Shown: positions 7,298-15,700 of the stretch, in pieces
Numbering within the stretch: position 1 is the first letter of the stretch
Layout: each line of letters opens with the position of its first letter
From: Spirochaetota bacterium
Lineage (GTDB): Bacteria > Spirochaetota > Spirochaetia > DSM-27196 > PWMO01
Assembly (NCBI GenBank): GCA_009908735.1
Contig: JAAAOR010000047.1
Location: 1 to 19,357 of the forward strand
DNA length: 19,357 nucleotides
Direction: 5' to 3'
Notes under the pieces: model-generated
Told to the model about the DNA's origin: nothing
The model's input: the letters and a program-made list of their open reading frames with translations, nothing else
Databases searched by the model: none
Program-made: the position numbers and the translations under genes

Positions 7298-8284
7298 ATG
7301 AAGTACAGACGACTGGGAAAAACGAACTTCGAGGTTTCAGAGATCTCACTTGGCACCTGGCAGGTGGGTGGAGGCTGGGGCTCGGAGTTCGACGACGAGA
7401 TGGCCGAAGAGATCCTGAACACCGCGGTGGACCGCGGCATCAACTTTCTCGATACGGCGGATGTCTACGACGACCGTGCGAGCGAAGCGGCCGTCGGCAG
7501 AGTCGTGGAGTCGCGCTCGGAGCCGTTACACGTGGCAACGAAATGCGGCCGTCGGCTGCAGCCGCACGTGGGGGACAGCTACACCCCGGCGGCAATGCGG
7601 CAATTCGTAGAGCAGAGCCTGGAGAATACGGGCCTCGATACCCTGGATCTCATTCAGCTTCACTGTCCTCCAACAGAGGTGTACTACCGCCCCGAAGTGT
7701 TCGAAGTCTTCGATCGCCTGAAACAAGAGGGGAAGATTCGCAACCTGGGGGTTTCGGTTGAAAAGGTGGAAGAGGGCCTCAAGGCAATCGAGTACCCAAA
7801 CGTCGCCACCGTACAGATCATCTTCAACATGTTCCGCCATCGTCCCGCCGAGCTTTTCTTCTCGGAGGCGCGTCGTCGCGACGTGGGGATCATCGTGCGC
7901 GTTCCTCTTGCGAGCGGACTTCTGTCGGGAAAGCTGAGTCGCGGCAGCACCTTCGACGAGGGGGACCACCGCAATTTCAATCGGGAGGGGGCTGCCTTCG
8001 ACAAGGGTGAGACCTTCGCCGGTGTTCCATTCGAGACCGGTCTGGACGCGGTGGAATCTTTAAAAATGCGACTCGACGATGATCGTCCGCTGCCGATGCT
8101 CGCGCTGAAGTGGATCCTTATGCACGGTGAGGTGAGCACGGTTATTCCCGGAGCGTCGCGGCCGAGTCAGGTCGAGCAAAACGTGGAGGCCTCGGAAACC
8201 GAAGACCTAACGCCGCAGCAGGTAGAGGTGGTAGACGATGTCTACGGGCGCTACATCAGGGAGTACGTCCACCAGCGTTGGTAG
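7298..8284 (+). CDS. Aldo/keto reductase family oxidoreductase
   Basis: 328 residues, a single TIM-barrel NAD(P)H-dependent oxidoreductase of the cytosol. It begins MKYRRLGKTNFEVSEISLGTW, the usual start of the family. The catalytic tetrad is complete: Asp52 and Tyr57 in FLDTADVYDD, Lys82 in VATKCG, His122 in LIQLHCPP. Near the C-terminus, VSTVIPGASRPSQVEQNVEA is the cofactor (adenine/phosphate) binding block. The ATG at 7298 is chosen over an upstream in-frame extension because the family starts exactly here and GGGAG lies at 7287-7291. The substrate cannot be told from sequence; neighbours give no pathway. Its last 29 bases overlap the end of the opposing hydrolase gene. Confidence 0.92.
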   Translation: MKYRRLGKTNFEVSEISLGTWQVGGGWGSEFDDEMAEEILNTAVDRGINFLDTADVYDDRASEAAVGRVVESRSEPLHVATKCGRRLQPHVGDSYTPAAMRQFVEQSLENTGLDTLDLIQLHCPPTEVYYRPEVFEVFDRLKQEGKIRNLGVSVEKVEEGLKAIEYPNVATVQIIFNMFRHRPAELFFSEARRRDVGIIVRVPLASGLLSGKLSRGSTFDEGDHRNFNREGAAFDKGETFAGVPFETGLDAVESLKMRLDDDRPLPMLALKWILMHGEVSTVIPGASRPSQVEQNVEASETEDLTPQQVEVVDDVYGRYIREYVHQRW

Positions 8285-9050
8285 CGGAAAACCACTCATG
8301 TATTTCCGCTGCGACACGCTCGCGGTCGACGTCGTTTACCACAACGTGCCCGCTCTCGACGAGCCTCACCCGGTGAGCACGCCGGGCGTTCGTCCGGCGT
8401 TCGATGAGGTCGGCCACCTTGGTCGGCACCGTTCTATCGGCGTCGGAGACGATGGTCAGGGTCGGCGCGATGATGTCGGGCAAGCGGCGCCGTGCGCTCC
8501 TCATGAGGCGATACAGCTCCCCTGCCGGTCGTACCCACTGGAAGGCGTAGTACTCGCGTTCCAGCTCCCGCTCGACCGGGTCCGTACTCTCCGGCTCGTA
8601 GGGGACCCGCCACCGCGGGAGCACGCGTCCGATGAATGGCGCCAGCCACAGGTTTTTCTTTTGTACCAGAAGGGCAGGAGCGCACAGGGCTACGGCGTCG
8701 GGCTCGAAACGCGAGGCAAGGAGTGCGGCGATCACGCCGCCCATCGACAGTCCGACGACGTAAACCCGCTCGTAATCACTGCGAAGTTGAAGAAACACGT
8801 CGGTAATGTGGCGTAGCCACTGCCCGCTGTCGCTCTGCAGGAAATCGCGGCCGTTGGTTCCGTGACCCGGGAGGCGCGGCACCGAGACGGTGTAACCGTG
8901 ATTGTTGAGCTCAGTTGCGAGATAGACCATCTCGCTCGTGCGCCCCGTGAATCCGTGAATGATTAGTACCGCCTCGCGACCACCGGGCAAGAACCGCTCA
9001 CGCCCGAAGGGATTTACGCGGGTATCGCTGGGGATGTGATGGAGCTTCAT
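8256..9050 (-). CDS. Alpha/beta hydrolase (carboxylesterase / monoacylglycerol-lipase type)
   Basis: 264 residues of a serine hydrolase fold with all catalytic parts: oxyanion segment HGFTG (32-36), nucleophile elbow GLSMGG with Ser102, Asp205 in DADRTVP, and His235 in ESGHVV. The pattern LIIHGFTGRTSEMVYLA with PRLPGHG is like thermostable carboxylesterases and monoglyceride lipases acting on short or medium acyl esters; the true substrate is unknown. The insert between residues about 130 and 185, rich in Arg and aromatic residues, would be the cap. The start MKLHHIPSDT is chosen because GGAAG lies six bases upstream; a longer in-frame start 13 codons earlier gives a non-conserved Pro/Ser-rich extension. 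No signal peptide, so probably cytosolic. Confidence 0.9.
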   Translation of the reverse strand: MKLHHIPSDTRVNPFGRERFLPGGREAVLIIHGFTGRTSEMVYLATELNNHGYTVSVPRLPGHGTNGRDFLQSDSGQWLRHITDVFLQLRSDYERVYVVGLSMGGVIAALLASRFEPDAVALCAPALLVQKKNLWLAPFIGRVLPRWRVPYEPESTDPVERELEREYYAFQWVRPAGELYRLMRSARRRLPDIIAPTLTIVSDADRTVPTKVADLIERRTNARRAHRVRLVESGHVVVNDVDRERVAAEIHEWFSATNAGGRTP

Positions 9051-9207
9051 AGGTGCTTCCAAAGACCACACGGAGGGTGGACGTGTCAATTGCCTGGGCT
9101 ACACGCGGCGGGGGGTGCCTCAATTTGATCCGCACGCCTCTGGCTGCACGCAGCACACGCCGGCGACACGTTGAAGGGACGCGGCGGGCCCGCAAAGATG
9201 CCCGCAG

Positions 9208-9528
9208 ATGACACGCCTACACCAAGTGATCGCGCGTAACGTCAGGCAGGCGCGCAAACGCGCCGGGCTCTCTCAGGCCGATGTCGCGACTCGCTCCGGT
9301 TTTTCCGACAGCTACCTGAGCGAGATAGAGCGGGGCCGCACGAACCCCTCCGCCGAGGTTCTCGAGCGCATTGCACAGACGCTGGGCTTGCGACCGTACC
9401 AGCTGTTGCTCGAGGAGGAGGAGTGGGAAATTCGCGACCGGCTCGAAACCGTCACCAGCATGTACGCGGACCTCAAAAACGGCCTGAACTCGCTGCTCGA
9501 CGAGGCGCTTCGGCGCCACACGAAGTAA
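9208..9528 (+). CDS. XRE-family (Cro/CI-type HTH) transcriptional regulator
   Basis: 106 residues. Residues 7-67 form a textbook HTH_3 domain: RNVRQARKRAGLSQADVATRSGFSDSYLSEIERGRTNPSAEVLERIAQTLG, with LSQADVA and SDSYLSEIERG as helices 2 and 3. After it comes an acidic EEEEWEIRD helix and an amphipathic tail that could dimerise the protein. No sensor domain, so it is likely a simple DNA-binding switch. No Shine-Dalgarno sequence is visible in the 20 bases upstream (GCAAAGATGCCCGCAG). It begins a close-spaced run with the ankyrin protein (38-base gap) and the two-TM protein. It is divergent from the hydrolase gene, so it could regulate its own group or both. Confidence 0.88.
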   Translation: MTRLHQVIARNVRQARKRAGLSQADVATRSGFSDSYLSEIERGRTNPSAEVLERIAQTLGLRPYQLLLEEEEWEIRDRLETVTSMYADLKNGLNSLLDEALRRHTK

Positions 9529-9566
9529 GTTAAGCCTGTGCGCGACAACTCCGATCATCGTACACA

Positions 9567-10499
9567 GTGAAAGTCGGTCTATTTGCAAACGCCTCGGACA
9601 CACTTCCTATCGAGCAGCTTTTACGCTCGCTTTCGGACAATGGCATCGACGCATCGGTGTACCGCGTCCGCGAGAACTGGCGAGCGATGAGTACGGATCA
9701 GATACGACGCAATCTCAACGCACTATCACACCTCGTGCTCTGGGCGAGGGATCGCTTGCCTCCCCGAACCTGGAGCTCGCTTCTCGCGGGGTACGCTTTA
9801 GGCACGGAGAAGCGCCTTTACGTGCTCGCGCCCGCGGAGGTTGAGGTCGGCGATTATTTGGAGGGCTTCCGGCGGCTCGAGGAACCGGAGCGTCTGTCCG
9901 AAGAGTTGGTTGCGGATAAGTCGGAGTACGAGCAGTCGCGCCGGATCGCGGAGGCACGCGAGGAGCTCGTTGCCTCGGGATTCGCGCTAACCGAGCGCAC
10001 GTTTCTCGAGGCAGTGGGACATGGGAAGGAGCGCGCCGCCGCAGGCTTTCTGCTTCTCGGCTATTCGGCCGATACTCGTGACGAGTCGGGCCTCCCGGCA
10101 CTGTTTCTCGCCGTGCGCAGCGGGAACCCGAACCTCGTGCGGTTGCTCGTGGACTACGGTGCCCACGTCGATGAGCAGAGTGGCGACCGGGGCACGAGTC
10201 CGCTCATGGAGGCCGCCGGCACTGGTCACGTCGCGATAACGAGACAGCTTCTCGAGGCCGGCGCCGACCCGGACATGGTCAGCACATATGGACAGAGTGC
10301 CGCGATACTCGCCGCAAGCGAGGGACATGCCGATACGCTCAAGCTTCTGCTCGACTGGAACGCTCGAACCGACTTCGTGGATCATCTCGGCATGACCGCG
10401 CTCAAGTACGCGGAGCTGTTTCATCATGAGGAGGCGACGCGGGCGCTTGAGCAGGCGACCCTAGCGTCGGGGAGCGGCGGCGCGAGCTTGACTACGTAA
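9567..10499 (+). CDS. TIR/NDT-like Rossmann domain fused to ankyrin repeats
   Basis: 310 residues, soluble, no signal peptide. Residues 1-105 alternate strands and helices: KVGLFANAS, a helix, DASVYRV, LSHLVLWARD, then W69 with SLLAGYALG and KRLYVLAP, ending DYLEGF. The 'W....GYA.G...LYVL' order resembles TIR_2/nucleoside deoxyribosyltransferase-like domains, but the Glu that usually precedes GYA is absent (SLLAGYALG), so NADase or transferase activity is doubtful. Residues about 143-297 hold five ankyrin units, three clear (LVRLLVDYGAHVD, ITRQLLEAGADPD, TLKLLLDWNARTD) and two degenerate at the edges. Ankyrin stacks bind proteins. Starts with GTG, no ribosome site visible. Lies between the XRE gene and a two-TM protein gene at gaps of 38 and 25 bases, suggesting one transcript. 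Ankyrin part certain; N-terminal fold tentative. Confidence 0.8.
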   Translation: MKVGLFANASDTLPIEQLLRSLSDNGIDASVYRVRENWRAMSTDQIRRNLNALSHLVLWARDRLPPRTWSSLLAGYALGTEKRLYVLAPAEVEVGDYLEGFRRLEEPERLSEELVADKSEYEQSRRIAEAREELVASGFALTERTFLEAVGHGKERAAAGFLLLGYSADTRDESGLPALFLAVRSGNPNLVRLLVDYGAHVDEQSGDRGTSPLMEAAGTGHVAITRQLLEAGADPDMVSTYGQSAAILAASEGHADTLKLLLDWNARTDFVDHLGMTALKYAELFHHEEATRALEQATLASGSGGASLTT

Positions 10500-10524
10500 G
10501 GGACCGGCAGTATCGTTACCCGCG

Positions 10525-11313
10525 ATGAAGGACAAGGCCCCCCTCCACATTTATCACATCGCCCGTAACGACGGAACGTCCCTATTTCTTCACCCGTTTC
10601 TCGACCGCGTGCGCGTGATGGACCGGATGGAAGCACATCCGCTTGAGGGTCTCTACGGTCAGGAACCAAGGGTAGAGGCAATTACCGGGTTCAGGAACGA
10701 GCTTTACCGCCTGATCGAGGAAGAGGTGAAAGACTGGATCGGGGAGTCTCGCTTCATCCCCCGTTTTCTCATCTCCGCGGGGGTGTTTCTTGCCGCGTTC
10801 GTCCTTCTCTCTATTGCCGTCCGCGACCCCTTACCGGTGATCGACGAAATCGCGTTATCGCTCGGCGCGGCCATCGCTGCGTTCTTTCTGCGTGGCCGAC
10901 GCGACATGCAATCCGACGCTGCCCTTTCCAAACGAATGAAGCTTCGCAGTAAAGTTGACGGAATTGTCTTCAGTGAGTCCGAGTTCGTGAAGCGGCTCGA
11001 GAGCACTTTGCAGGAAGAGGAGCGGGCGTCGACGGAGTCGATTGTGGACGGACTCTCCGGCAACGGCCGGCCAATGATTAGTGGCGGTGACAACGGCGAA
11101 TCCCAGGAAGTGCTTTCCTACTTGAAGGTCTTGTTTGCCGCTCGGGAGTATCGACGGCAAGAGAAGCGTCTGCTTGCCGCGGAGCGAAGTGGTCTCAAGG
11201 ACCGCGACCGCGAAAAACTACAGCGATGGGCGGCGAGTAAAAACGTTGACTTTCCGCTCTTTGCGGTATACGTCAGATTGAAACGCCAATCGGCCAAACG
11301 GCCGGCGAGATGA
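10525..11313 (+). CDS. Two-TM membrane protein of unknown function
   Basis: 262 residues; family not recognised. Two hydrophobic segments, about 79-98 (PRFLISAGVFLAAFVLLSIA) and 105-123, are separated by a short loop with DPLP, so both termini lie on the same side, likely the cytoplasm because RGRRD and KRMKLRSK follow the second span. The N-terminal 78 residues are soluble, ending in a charged helix. The 140-residue C-terminal part is highly charged and helical (EFVKRLESTLQEEERAS; YRRQEKRLLAAERSGLKDRDREKLQRW) with a Gly/Asn-rich linker at about 178-193. Starts 25 bases after the ankyrin gene without a clear ribosome site, and ends 5 bases before the opposing outer-membrane protein gene. Coupling with the ankyrin protein is inferred from position only. 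Confidence 0.75.
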   Translation: MKDKAPLHIYHIARNDGTSLFLHPFLDRVRVMDRMEAHPLEGLYGQEPRVEAITGFRNELYRLIEEEVKDWIGESRFIPRFLISAGVFLAAFVLLSIAVRDPLPVIDEIALSLGAAIAAFFLRGRRDMQSDAALSKRMKLRSKVDGIVFSESEFVKRLESTLQEEERASTESIVDGLSGNGRPMISGGDNGESQEVLSYLKVLFAAREYRRQEKRLLAAERSGLKDRDREKLQRWAASKNVDFPLFAVYVRLKRQSAKRPAR

Positions 11314-11318
11314 GCGAT

Positions 11319-12605
11319 CTACTCGCCTGTCTCCTCGTCGGATTCAATCGCCCCATCCTCCCCGAAGAACTCTTCCTCTTCCCCGAGTCGAATGGATTCC
11401 ATCTGTCGCTGTAGCGTGAGCATTTTTTGGGCACTCACCAGCGTCTCCTGTGCAGGCTCGAAGGTCGGGTCGATTTCGATTGCTTGCCGAGAAAGCGCCA
11501 CCGTGCGTTCGATGTTGCCGTTTGCGTATGCCTCGAGAGAGGTCAGATAGAGATCCTCGACGCGTGCCTGACGCTCGGCCCGCCCCCGATCGCCGAGATC
11601 AAAGGAGGCCTGAACACTGAACCTATCTACGCTACCAACCTGTGTTGCCAGATCCAGCGTGTAGTTGAGTTGCAGGCGTACTGCGGGCAAGTCGATGCTG
11701 CTTCCGAGAGCAAAGCGTGGATTGCCGCCGCGAAGTCGGAATCCGGTCTGAGCGGCGAGAAAATCGGTGATCTGCACTGCAGCGCCTGCCGCGTAGGACG
11801 GGGGCTCGGCCGGCACGTCGGCCCCGACGACGAAGGGGTAGGTGTAGTCGAAGGCAAGCGTGAGCGGCTTCAGCGGTACATACGCTATGCCGCCGGTGGC
11901 ATGCGAGGGCAGGGGCTCGTCGAGCGCGGGCGGCCCGACATTTCTGGCAACGAGACCTATCGAGAAGTTCTTCGCGCGCGAGCGGTGAAATTTTGCAAGG
12001 TTGAAGCGCGTAAGAAGCCCGACATCTCCCATGAAACCGATAGCCGATTGCCCGGGGGCGATAACTTCGGGAATGCGACGATACGCGCTCTTGAGGTTCG
12101 CGCCGACTGCGATACCATGGAAGTCGAAGCTATGAAGGAAGTTGTAGGATACGTTCAGACCGGCTACGGTCTCAGTATATCGGACGGCGTTTTCTTGCAG
12201 GCCGTACCTGTCGTATTCGGTAAAGGGAACGTGGAGGAACTTGGCACCTGCGCCGATGCCGAGATGCTCGAAGCGAGTGGTGTAGACCAGCCCCTCCATG
12301 TTTGCATCCGCGATGAGGTTATTGTGGGCGATGCCGAGTTCGGTGCGCTCGAGTCGCGAGCTTGCGGCGGGGTTGGCCTCGAAAAAGCTGTAGTCTCGTG
12401 CGACTGCGGTGTAGGCGGAAGCCATAGCCTCCATCTCCCCGCCAAGCGGGATCTGAAGCGTGGGGAAAGTCGTGAGGCCGGTGTTCTGCGGGTTGCTCAG
12501 CCCCCCCGATTCGGCGAAATCGTACATAAAGTCCGGCCAGCCGATGGGAAAGCCGGGGGCGGAGAAAAGAGCAGACGTTATGATGACTAACAGCAGGCGT
12601 TTCAT
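11319..12605 (-). CDS. UPF0164/FadL-like outer-membrane beta-barrel with C-terminal TPR
   Basis: 428 residues. MKRLLLVIITSALFSAPGFPIG is a signal peptide. The mature part opens with IPLGGEMEAMASAYTAVARDYSFFEANPAAS, the pattern of FadL/PorV-like barrels (small residues, AY.AVA, NPA), then RTELGIAHNNLIADANMEGL, as in the spirochaetal UPF0164 family, described in T. pallidum as FadL orthologues. Alternating polar/aromatic strands continue to about residue 345, ending VDRFSVQASFDLG. Residues 353-392 are a TPR (SLEAYANGNIERTVALSRQAIEIDP), then an acidic tail (FFGEDGAIESDEETGE). Likely role: outer-membrane channel for lipophilic or small ligands, with a periplasmic TPR docking site. It has its own promoter on - with almost no leader and no Shine-Dalgarno sequence. 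Divergent from the TPR/receptor operon. Confidence 0.8.
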   Translation of the reverse strand: MKRLLLVIITSALFSAPGFPIGWPDFMYDFAESGGLSNPQNTGLTTFPTLQIPLGGEMEAMASAYTAVARDYSFFEANPAASSRLERTELGIAHNNLIADANMEGLVYTTRFEHLGIGAGAKFLHVPFTEYDRYGLQENAVRYTETVAGLNVSYNFLHSFDFHGIAVGANLKSAYRRIPEVIAPGQSAIGFMGDVGLLTRFNLAKFHRSRAKNFSIGLVARNVGPPALDEPLPSHATGGIAYVPLKPLTLAFDYTYPFVVGADVPAEPPSYAAGAAVQITDFLAAQTGFRLRGGNPRFALGSSIDLPAVRLQLNYTLDLATQVGSVDRFSVQASFDLGDRGRAERQARVEDLYLTSLEAYANGNIERTVALSRQAIEIDPTFEPAQETLVSAQKMLTLQRQMESIRLGEEEEFFGEDGAIESDEETGE

Positions 12606-12616
12606 CGTTATGTTAT

Positions 12617-12645
12617 ATAATATCGTGTAGAGGGGATCATTTCAA
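12617..12645 (-). promoter_or_regulatory. Sigma70-type promoter of the UPF0164 outer-membrane protein gene
   Basis: On the - strand TTGAAA (complement of 12640-12645) is followed by exactly 17 bases and TATTAT (complement of 12617-12622): five of six consensus bases at each box, optimal spacing, and an AT-rich run in an otherwise GC-rich window. Only 11 bases separate the -10 box from the ATG at 12605, so transcription would start about 4-5 bases before the start codon. There is no Shine-Dalgarno sequence between, consistent with a leaderless or nearly leaderless mRNA. Confidence 0.7.
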
Positions 12646-12662
12646 TTTGTATAACTCCCATG

Positions 12663-12680
12663 CATTTCAAATGTCGACAT
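12663..12680. promoter_or_regulatory. Two adjacent palindromes in the divergent promoter region
   Basis: CATTTCAAATG (12663-12673) is an odd palindrome, and ATGTCGACAT (12671-12680) is a perfect 10-base palindrome sharing its last three bases. They lie about 18 bases upstream of the -35 box of the outer-membrane gene and about 50-60 bases before the TPR gene's ribosome site, a fitting place for a regulator acting on both divergent units. No regulator family is recognised from the motif. Confidence 0.3.
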
Positions 12681-12728
12681 CGTTAGGCCGAATCCAAAGC
12701 CTGTCGATACCCCTTATAGGGTAGCGCG

Positions 12729-12743
12729 AGGAGGGGATTCCTG
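12729..12743 (+). promoter_or_regulatory. Shine-Dalgarno sequence and possible CTG start of the TPR gene
   Basis: AGGAGGGG (12729-12736) is the best ribosome site in the window. Six bases after the AGGAGG core stands CTG (12741-12743), in frame with the large TPR gene. The first standard start, GTG at 12768, is 33 bases from this site and has none of its own. Starting at CTG adds TYPRVPTIV, supplying the basic residue that a signal peptide needs before the hydrophobic core. An in-frame TAG at 12717 bounds the possible starts. Confidence 0.5.
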
Positions 12744-12767
12744 ACGTACCCCCGGGTACCGACCATA

Positions 12768-15700
12768 GTGCTCATTCTTCTCATCCTGTATTCACTGCTC
12801 GGGACAGCTGTGCTCTCAGCGGGCGGTGGACAGGAGGGCAGTGGGCCGCGAGGATCGGACGGCGACCCCATCGAAGAGGCTGATAGCCTCGTAGAAGAGG
12901 GCCGGCTGAATGAGGCAATGCTCGTGTTGGAAACGGCCGTCCGCGAAAACCCGGAGCTTATCGAAGAGTCGGAGAGGGTCATGGACCGAATCCGGGCCCA
13001 GCGCGCAGAGTATAACGAGCAGTTTGAGCAACTCATTGATAACCTGATTAACAGCCCTGACGAGCTCGAGCGAACCCTTGCGATTATCGACCGGATGGAG
13101 GAGCTCGACCGCTTCCCCAACGAACGTGTGGTCGAGCAGGTTAATCAGGCGCGCGTCATCGCTCAGCTCGCCTACGACAGGAACCTTGCTGCCGGCATCA
13201 TGCGTGAGGCGGCAGAGTTGCTCGAGCAGGGCCGCTACGCCGATGCCGTGGAGCGCTATCTTTCCGGTTTCGATTTGCAGCGTCGGCGCTTCGAAGAGCG
13301 CGAGTACGGGAACATTTTCGTCAACAGGGTGGACGACGCTCTTGCCCAGATACGTGTCAATGCAGAGGCCTTCGTGGCGACAGCACCGGAGTTCAGAAGC
13401 GAGGTGGCGAACCTCGAAAGTGCTGCCGAGAGCGACACTGTTGCCGAGCTCGAGACACTTCTCGACGAATATGCGGACGTGTTTCGCCGTATCGGCGCTC
13501 GGCTCTCCAATGTCGAGTCGGGCGCTGGGCTGCTTGCCGAACAGGGGGAAGAGGTCGCCTCCATCGACCCCGAGGACCCGGTGGATTGGCACATACGCCT
13601 CACGCACCGCTTCTCGACCGGGCGCCCCGATGCGGCGGAACCTGAGGGCATTATCGGAGTACTCTCCACCGCTCGCAGGAGATCGAGATTCGAGCTCGCG
13701 CGCACCTTTGCCGCGCGCGCGGATACTCACCTCGACCGGGGGGTGGCGTTCACCGAGGAGCGCGCGTGGGAGGAGGCCGGGGAGGAGTTTGATCTTGCTC
13801 GCGTCCAGGCCAACGCCGGCACACGTCTCTCGATGATCGGAACTGATGTCGACACGGATACCGCTTTTGATGAGGCCATCGCCCGGCTGCCGGATACGCT
13901 CAGGGGACTGTACGCCGGCGAGCACGCGCGGCGGGAAGCCGCCCTAACCAGGCGTTTGCTCGCCGACACTATGGCGGCGGTCGATGTTCAGCGTGTCCAA
14001 CCTACCGATACCGAAAATTCCCAGGTTCTCGCCGAGGCAAAAGCCGCGATGGCGCTGCGCGTTGCCGACATCCGCGAGCTTGCAGCGAGCTGGCAGCAGA
14101 TGATACGCAGTTATAGCGCGCTCACCGGTGAGTTTTTGGGCGAAAGGGTCGAAGTCTTGTTGTCGCGCACGGAGGGCGCTGTCTCCTCGCGCGAGGATGA
14201 GGTCGTGGAATACGAAATCGCGACCCTCGACCGCATTGCCGACCTGCGGCTCGCGCGCTTCACCGACCGGCTCGAAACCGGGAGGCAGGACTATCGCGCG
14301 GGGATCGATTTGCTTGAAGGCGTTGAGGAGGTTGTGCAGGAGGCAGAGGGCGGCGGTGCCGACGGGGGTGAAGAAGAGGTGACCGTTACGTATCGGTATC
14401 CCGATCGGGCACTCGAGCAGTTCCTCGCGGCGCAAAGCGATGTGGAAGCCCTTCGCGCCGATGTTGCAGATGCCCTCGAGTCTTACAGAAGTGAGGAGCA
14501 ATACGTCCTGCTCGAAGAGCGCATACAGGGCCAGATCGCCGATGCCGAGGCTCTTCTCGGAGAGATCGACGATCTTTCCAACGCAATCGCCTCCCGCACG
14601 ACGAGCGCGCGTGATCAGATTGCCCGTGCACAGGAGTTGCGAAACGAAGGCGACCGGCTCGTGGCACAGACGAGGCAGGCCATAAACAGCCTGCAGGTGG
14701 AGCGCGCACGGGATCTGTGGGAGGAGGCGCGGCAACGGTATTTCGAATCCCTCGAGCTACAGCAGAACGCAGCTTTTCGCGACCAGGCGGATCAGTTGAT
14801 AGCCTCTCTCGGTGACGAAATCCAGGAGGCACGGAACCGTCGTATCGTGCAGCAGGTCCGCGAGCGGATAGATCGAGCTAACACACTCTACGAGCAGGAG
14901 GCCTACCAGCAATCCTACGACCTGTTGACCGAGGCGCGGAATCTGTGGCAACAGACAAACGTGCAGCCCAACCCGGAGATCGAGCGCCTTCTGCGGTTCG
15001 TCAACGCGGCACTGAACCTCGAAAACACGCGTACGCTCGCCGAGACGGAGCCCCTCTACCCGGTCCTCTCGAGCTACCTGAACCTCGCTCGCCGCGACTA
15101 CAATGAAGCCCAGGATGAAGCTCAGGGGAGCAGTGGACCGCCGCCACAGCAACTTCTTGCCCGTGCAGAGGAGAACGTCGACAACGTCACCGCCATGCGC
15201 CCCTACAACTGGGAGGCCCGTATCCTCAAGCTCCGGATCCTCAGGCTCAGAGACTCCGAGAACTTCGCAGAGGTGTTCGAGCGGCGCTTCGAAGAGGCCC
15301 TCGACCGTAAGGACGATGACCCGCAGGAAGCCCTCACCGAGTTCGAAACGCTTGCTGCCATCAATCCCGACTATCCCGGCCTTCAGAATCAGATTGTGGA
15401 GCTCGAGATCGAACTCGGCATTCGGCCCGACCCGGTTACTCAAGCTCAGATAGCCGAGTCGAACCGGCTCCTCAACCAGGCGCGCCAGGTCGCATCCGGA
15501 GCCGGCGAGGCACAGCGGCAAGCGGCAATATCCATCCTCGAAGAGGCCGTCACTCTGAACCCGGAGAACCGCGATGCACAGATTCTTCTCGACCGGCTGC
15601 GAATCCAGAGCGGTGGTGAGGCAACGGTGGCCCTCTCCTCGGCCGAAGAGCAGCAGTTGCGCCGCGCCGAGACCCTCTTTATCCAGGACAACGCCGCCCA

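Noticed and set aside
9084..9089. Perfect TTGACA on the - strand upstream of the hydrolase gene
   Set aside because: No -10-like hexamer stands 16-18 bases downstream (GTCTTT at best), so a promoter cannot be claimed.
11427..12590. 387-codon open frame on the + strand opposite the outer-membrane protein gene
   Set aside because: The - strand frame has a signal peptide, promoter, barrel pattern and TPR; the + frame has no recognisable domain and no ribosome site.
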